Of a stretch of 64,000 nt of DNA, positions 60,904 through 64,000 are shown piece after piece. Within the stretch, counting starts at the first letter, position 1. Every line of letters starts with the position of its first letter. The DNA lies in assembly GCF_001665235.1 (NCBI RefSeq), contig NZ_LZSC01000048.1, forward strand, positions 1 through 64,000, given 5' to 3'. The notes below the pieces were generated by a model. It had not been told where the DNA came from, ran no database searches, and saw nothing but the letters and a program-made list of their open reading frames with translations. The stretch comes from Mycobacterium sp. 1100029.7. Its GTDB lineage: Bacteria > Actinomycetota > Actinomycetes > Mycobacteriales > Mycobacteriaceae. A program made the position numbers and the translations under genes.

Positions 60904-62468
60904 TTGCTGTCTTCCTTTCCTGTCGCACCGCCTCGTTGGCGGCGTCGTTGCGACAAGTAGAGACGGCCGGCCGGGCTACCGATCCCAACAACGTCGGCAT
61001 CCGAGAAGTCTTCCGCTGGTGTGTCCGCTTCATTCGCGACGGGATCGTTCATCGCGGCCAGGAATTGCCGGTAGCGCTCGGCGTGGTCCGGGCGGCGGCG
61101 AACCACCAGCCATCCGGCGGCCAGGACGACGAACCACGCGGGAAACCATGCCAACGCGATCGCGGTGTCCTTCTCCGTGACCAGCGTCCAGAGGACGAAC
61201 GCAAAGAACGCCAGGACTGCCCAGCACATCACTTGGCCGCCAGGCATTTTGAAGGCCGAATCCGCGTGGCGCTGTGCGTACCGGCGCCGGTATACCAGGT
61301 AACTGACGATGATCATCGCCCAGACGAACATGAACAGCAGCGACGAAATCGTCGTCACGAGGGTGAAGGCACCCATCACCGAACCGCCGAAGTACAGCAG
61401 CGGGATCGCGGTCAACAGCAGTGCGGCCGTGAGGAACAACGCCGGCGCCGGCACCCCACCGCGGTTCAGCCGGCGAAAGATCACCGGCGCACTCCCTTCG
61501 TCGGCGAGGCCGTAGAGCATGCGGCCCGTCGAGTACATCCCGGAGTTGGCCGCCGAGGCGGCCGCGGTAGTCACGACGAAGTTCACGACCGACGCCGCCG
61601 CGGCGAGCCCGGCCAGGGAAAACATTGTGACAAAAGGAGACTCGTTGTCCGCGAACTGCTGCCAGGGGACGACGATCAGGATGACCAGCAGCGCCCCGAT
61701 ATAGAAGATCGCCACCCGAATCGGCACCGCATTGATCGCGCGCGGAAGCGTGCGGCGCGGATTGGCCGTTTCCGCCGCGGCGGCTCCGACGAGCTCGACA
61801 CCGACGAATGCGAAAAACGCAATCTGCGCGCCGCCCACCATCCCCTTGAAACCGGTGGCGAAGAACCCGCCGTTGTCCCAAAGGTTTTCGATGGTCGCGC
61901 GATGTCCCTGTGGCGAAACAAAATTGGTGGCGAGTAGGAACACGCCCACGATGATCATGCAGACGATCGCGGCGACCTTGATCAAGGCGAACCAGAACTC
62001 GATTTCACCGAAGTTGCGGACGTTGAACAAATTGACCAGCAGGGTCAACCCGCACGCGCCCAGCGCCGGTACCCAGGGCGGCAATCCCGGCCACCAATAT
62101 TGCAGATAGCCCGAGATCGCGACGAGTTCGGCAATACCGGTGACGATCCAGGCAAACCAATATGACCATCCGACGAAAAAGCCTGCCGTGGAGCCTAACA
62201 GGTCGCTCGTGAAGTCGACGAACGACTTGTAGTTCAGGTTCGACAGCAACACCTCGCCCATCGCGCGCAGCACGAAAAACAAGAAGAACCCGATGATTCC
62301 GTAGACCAACACCACCGACGGGCCGGCGCGCGAGATGGTGCGCCCGGCGCCCATGAACAGACCGGTTCCGATGGTGCCGCCGATCGCGATCAACTGAATG
62401 TGACGGTTGGACAGACCCCGATGCAGTTGCGGGACAGTGGGATGCGGCGCGGTGACATCCTCACTCAT
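60900..62468 (-). CDS. Amino-acid permease, APC family (CycA-like)
   Basis: A 522-residue transporter with 12 predicted helices. The first helix motif LIAIGGTIGTGLFMGAGRTI and the SRAGPSVVLVYGIIGFFLFFVLRAMGE stretch identify the APC amino-acid transporter family. The loop RAMGEVLLSNLNYKSFVDFT is conserved, as is FFAFVGVELVGAAAAETANP. The closest known types are D-Ser/D-Ala/Gly transporters and GABA permeases. A long hydrophilic C-tail follows (VANEADTPAEDFSDADVVG), which may be regulatory. The gene overlaps the small membrane protein by 4 bp. Substrate within the family is unproven. Confidence 0.9.
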   Translation of the reverse strand: MSEDVTAPHPTVPQLHRGLSNRHIQLIAIGGTIGTGLFMGAGRTISRAGPSVVLVYGIIGFFLFFVLRAMGEVLLSNLNYKSFVDFTSDLLGSTAGFFVGWSYWFAWIVTGIAELVAISGYLQYWWPGLPPWVPALGACGLTLLVNLFNVRNFGEIEFWFALIKVAAIVCMIIVGVFLLATNFVSPQGHRATIENLWDNGGFFATGFKGMVGGAQIAFFAFVGVELVGAAAAETANPRRTLPRAINAVPIRVAIFYIGALLVILIVVPWQQFADNESPFVTMFSLAGLAAAASVVNFVVTTAAASAANSGMYSTGRMLYGLADEGSAPVIFRRLNRGGVPAPALFLTAALLLTAIPLLYFGGSVMGAFTLVTTISSLLFMFVWAMIIVSYLVYRRRYAQRHADSAFKMPGGQVMCWAVLAFFAFVLWTLVTEKDTAIALAWFPAWFVVLAAGWLVVRRRPDHAERYRQFLAAMNDPVANEADTPAEDFSDADVVGIGSPAGRLYLSQRRRQRGGATGKEDSK

Positions 62469-62637
62469 GAGTCACGTCCTCGTGGATCCGAGCTGCCGGC
62501 AAGCGCAGGTAACTGCTGCTGTAGCCAGACACGATAATCGCTATCCTCGCCCTGCGGGCCTGACCATGCCGATTGTCAGTTGCACTCCGCTCAGCTTGGT
62601 GGGCTGCTTCGAGCGAGCAAAGAATGCCGGCGCGCGT

Positions 62638-62669
62638 CGACCCGCGTGACTTCTCGAAAATGCGGGTCG
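62638..62669. terminator. Possible hairpin between the permease and the reductase gene
   Basis: CGACCCGC and GCGGGTCG form an 8-bp stem with a 16-nt loop, 15 bp downstream of the reductase stop on its coding strand. There is no T-run, so the support is weak. The rest of the 216-bp gap holds nothing obvious. Confidence 0.3.
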
Positions 62670-62684
62670 CGGCGCCGTATCGGA

Positions 62685-63698
62685 CTAGCCCGAGGTTTTC
62701 ACCACGAGCTTGCCGACGTTTTTGCCGTCGAACAGCATGTTGATCGCCGACGGCAGCTGCTCGAAGCCCTCGACGACGGTCTCGAGCGGCGTGAGCTTGC
62801 CCGCGGCGATCAGACCGGCGATCTCGGTCGCCGCCTCGGCCGAGCGGCCCAGGTGGTCCAGCACGATGAAGCCCTGGCAGGTGGCGCGCTGAATCAGCAG
62901 GTTCCCGAAGGCGCGCGGGCCGGCCGGCGGGTCGGCCTCGTTGTACCCCGAGATCAGGCCGCACAGCGCGACGCGCGCGCCGATGTTGAGCCGCGCGAAG
63001 ACCGCATCCATGATGACGCCGCCGACGTTCTCGAAATCGACGTCGATCCCCTCAGGTGTCGCCGCCCGCAGCTGCTTGAACCAGTCGTCGGCGCGGTAAT
63101 CCACGGCCGCGTCGAACCCGAGTTCCTCGGTGAGCAGCCGGCATTTCTCCGGGCCGCCCGCGATGCCGACCACGCGCGCACCGTCGGCCTTGGCGAGCTG
63201 ACCGGCCACCGACCCCACCGCACCCGCCGCCGCCGAGACCACCACGGTCTCACCCGGCTTCGGCTTGCCGATGTCGCGGATTCCGATCCATGCGGTGAGC
63301 CCGGTCGTGCCCAGCGCGCCCAGATACGCGCTGGGGGAGACGCCGTCGGCCACCTCCACCGCGAACAGCGGCGCGGAGTCCGAGACGACCACATATTGCT
63401 GCCACCCGACCAGGCCCTGCACCAGCTGGCCGACCGAATAACTTGGATTCTTCGACGCGACGACCTCACCGAGGCCACCGGCCCGCATCACCTCGCCGAT
63501 TCCCACCGGCGGCAAGTAGGTGGGGGTGTCGTTGATCCAGGTGCGGTTGGTCGGGTCGAGCGAGATCCAGTCGACGCGGACCAGCGCCTCACCATCCTTG
63601 ATCTCGGGCACCGCCTCCTCGCTGAGCTCGAACGTGTCGGGGCCGATGCGGCCACTGGGACGCTCACGCAACAAGAAGCGGCGATTTCGATCAGGCAT
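62685..63698 (-). CDS. NADPH-dependent 2-alkenal/enone reductase-like (MDR family)
   Basis: A 337-residue medium-chain reductase of the leukotriene B4 dehydrogenase/CurA group. The AAAGAVGSVAGQLAKADGARVVGIAGG motif binds NADPH, and WISLDPTNRTWIN near the N-terminus and FENVGGVIMDAVFARLN downstream are group signatures. It would reduce the double bond of alpha,beta-unsaturated aldehydes or ketones. No catalytic-zinc residues are present. It is divergent from the secreted-protein gene that enters the window edge at 63780. Confidence 0.92.
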   Translation of the reverse strand: MPDRNRRFLLRERPSGRIGPDTFELSEEAVPEIKDGEALVRVDWISLDPTNRTWINDTPTYLPPVGIGEVMRAGGLGEVVASKNPSYSVGQLVQGLVGWQQYVVVSDSAPLFAVEVADGVSPSAYLGALGTTGLTAWIGIRDIGKPKPGETVVVSAAAGAVGSVAGQLAKADGARVVGIAGGPEKCRLLTEELGFDAAVDYRADDWFKQLRAATPEGIDVDFENVGGVIMDAVFARLNIGARVALCGLISGYNEADPPAGPRAFGNLLIQRATCQGFIVLDHLGRSAEAATEIAGLIAAGKLTPLETVVEGFEQLPSAINMLFDGKNVGKLVVKTSG

Positions 63699-63779
63699 GA
63701 GCGCACGTTACATGCGGCACCGCCGGTGCTTGCGGCGAACTAGCGGCGGAAAGCGGTGAGGTGGAGGATCGTTAGCTCG

Positions 63780-64000
63780 ATGCACACACTTCGACTTGCC
63801 GTTGCACCGATCGCCGCGATCGCGTCGGCCGTCCTGTCGAGCATCGGAGCAGCGCAGGCGGACCCGCCGCCGACTCAGCAGATCACCACGGTCGCGGTCG
63901 GCTCCACAGGTCAGGCCGTCAACGGCTATACGGAAACACCGTCGCAGGGCAACGTCGCCGTCGTGGATGACTGCACCGCATCGCCGTCAGCGGTGGCCGA
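63780..64000 (+). CDS. Secreted hypothetical protein, N-terminal part (runs off window)
   Basis: Seventy-three codons from an ATG at 63780 to the end of the window. A Sec signal peptide (LRLAVAPIAAIASAVLSSIG, then AAQA) is followed by PPPTQQITTVAVGSTG and GYTETPSQGNVAVVDDCTAS. The composition suggests an exported beta-rich protein. GGAGG lies 12 nt before the ATG, a rather long spacing. It does not resemble Mpt63. Family cannot be decided from this part. Confidence 0.75.
   Translation, partial: MHTLRLAVAPIAAIASAVLSSIGAAQADPPPTQQITTVAVGSTGQAVNGYTETPSQGNVAVVDDCTASPSAVA

Noticed and set aside
63780..64000. Partial secreted protein considered as Mpt63 (expected near fadD31 in this synteny block)
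   Set aside because: The visible mature sequence (PPPTQQITTVAVGSTG onwards) does not match the Mpt63 N-terminus I know, and the position is 20 kb from fadD31.
1..64000. tRNA and rRNA genes, insertion sequences, integron or plasmid origin
   Set aside because: No cloverleaf-like CCA-ending elements, transposase genes, terminal inverted repeats or iterons were recognised by eye. A tRNAscan-SE or ISfinder search would be decisive.

Overview
The window is high-GC DNA with mycobacterial hallmarks: a PE-family protein, a 13E12/DUF222-HNH gene, very dense lipid and steroid oxidation genes, many GTG/TTG starts, and extended -10 boxes lying 6-8 nt upstream of start codons as in leaderless mRNAs. Gene order follows the Mycobacterium tuberculosis Rv1891-Rv1932 segment (Rv1891, Rv1893, Rv1894c, Rv1895, Rv1896c, dtd, Rv1898, cinA, nanT, Rv1903, Rv1904, aao, Rv1906c, fadB5, Rv1913, Rv1914c, aceA, Rv1922-like, fadD31, Rv1927, Rv1928c, Rv1930c, Rv1931c, tpx). 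It therefore looks like a chromosomal core segment of a non-tuberculous Mycobacterium, with accessory blocks inserted. Locus numbers are my recollection of H37Rv synteny, not a search result.

Layout. 1-5.6 kb: partial YceI gene, CYP125-family P450, two small secreted or helical proteins, a nitronate monooxygenase under a KstR-like site, a membrane protein and a frameshifted 13E12 gene. 5.7-12.7 kb: BVMO-type flavoprotein, Zn-alcohol dehydrogenase, HAD phosphatase, methyltransferase, dtd, MTH1187 protein, cinA. 12.7-19.8 kb: XRE and LysR regulators, nanT-like transporter, amidohydrolase, holin-like membrane protein, STAS protein, aao. 19.9-27.1 kb: an accessory oxidoreductase block (START-like protein, nitroreductase, a decayed carboxymuconolactone decarboxylase, NIPSNAP, nitronate monooxygenase plus tautomerase with divergent LysR, TetR plus phytoene-desaturase-like enzyme) where M. 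tuberculosis carries furA-katG. 27.2-37.6 kb: fadB5, MBL hydrolase, full-length isocitrate lyase 2, a Gly-rich repeat lipoprotein, LLM and aromatic-hydroxylase flavoproteins, a serine-hydrolase lipoprotein. 37.6-40.6 kb: an inserted AtoE-type transporter and allophanate-hydrolase-like amidase. 40.8-48.2 kb: fadD31, DUF2071, SDR, NTF2-like protein, DJ-1 and GlxA proteins, tpx, DUF4333 lipoprotein. 48.2-64 kb: HxlR-controlled hydrolase/NYN/nitronate-monooxygenase operon, acyl-CoA-dehydrogenase-like enzyme, PE protein, epoxide hydrolase, epimerase, TetR with hydroxyacid-oxoacid transhydrogenase-type dehydrogenase, methyltransferase plus acyltransferase, aldehyde dehydrogenase, amino-acid permease with a coupled small membrane protein, an NADPH reductase and the start of a secreted protein.

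No tRNA, rRNA, CRISPR array, insertion sequence or prophage was seen. The most informative non-coding signals are perfect or near-perfect operator palindromes beside regulators (HxlR, two TetR, LysR), a 24-bp palindrome between fadB5 and the MBL gene, two KstR-like sites, and three convincing intrinsic terminators. I did not find a clearly unprecedented system. The best leads are small undescribed regulons and couplings, listed in the findings.
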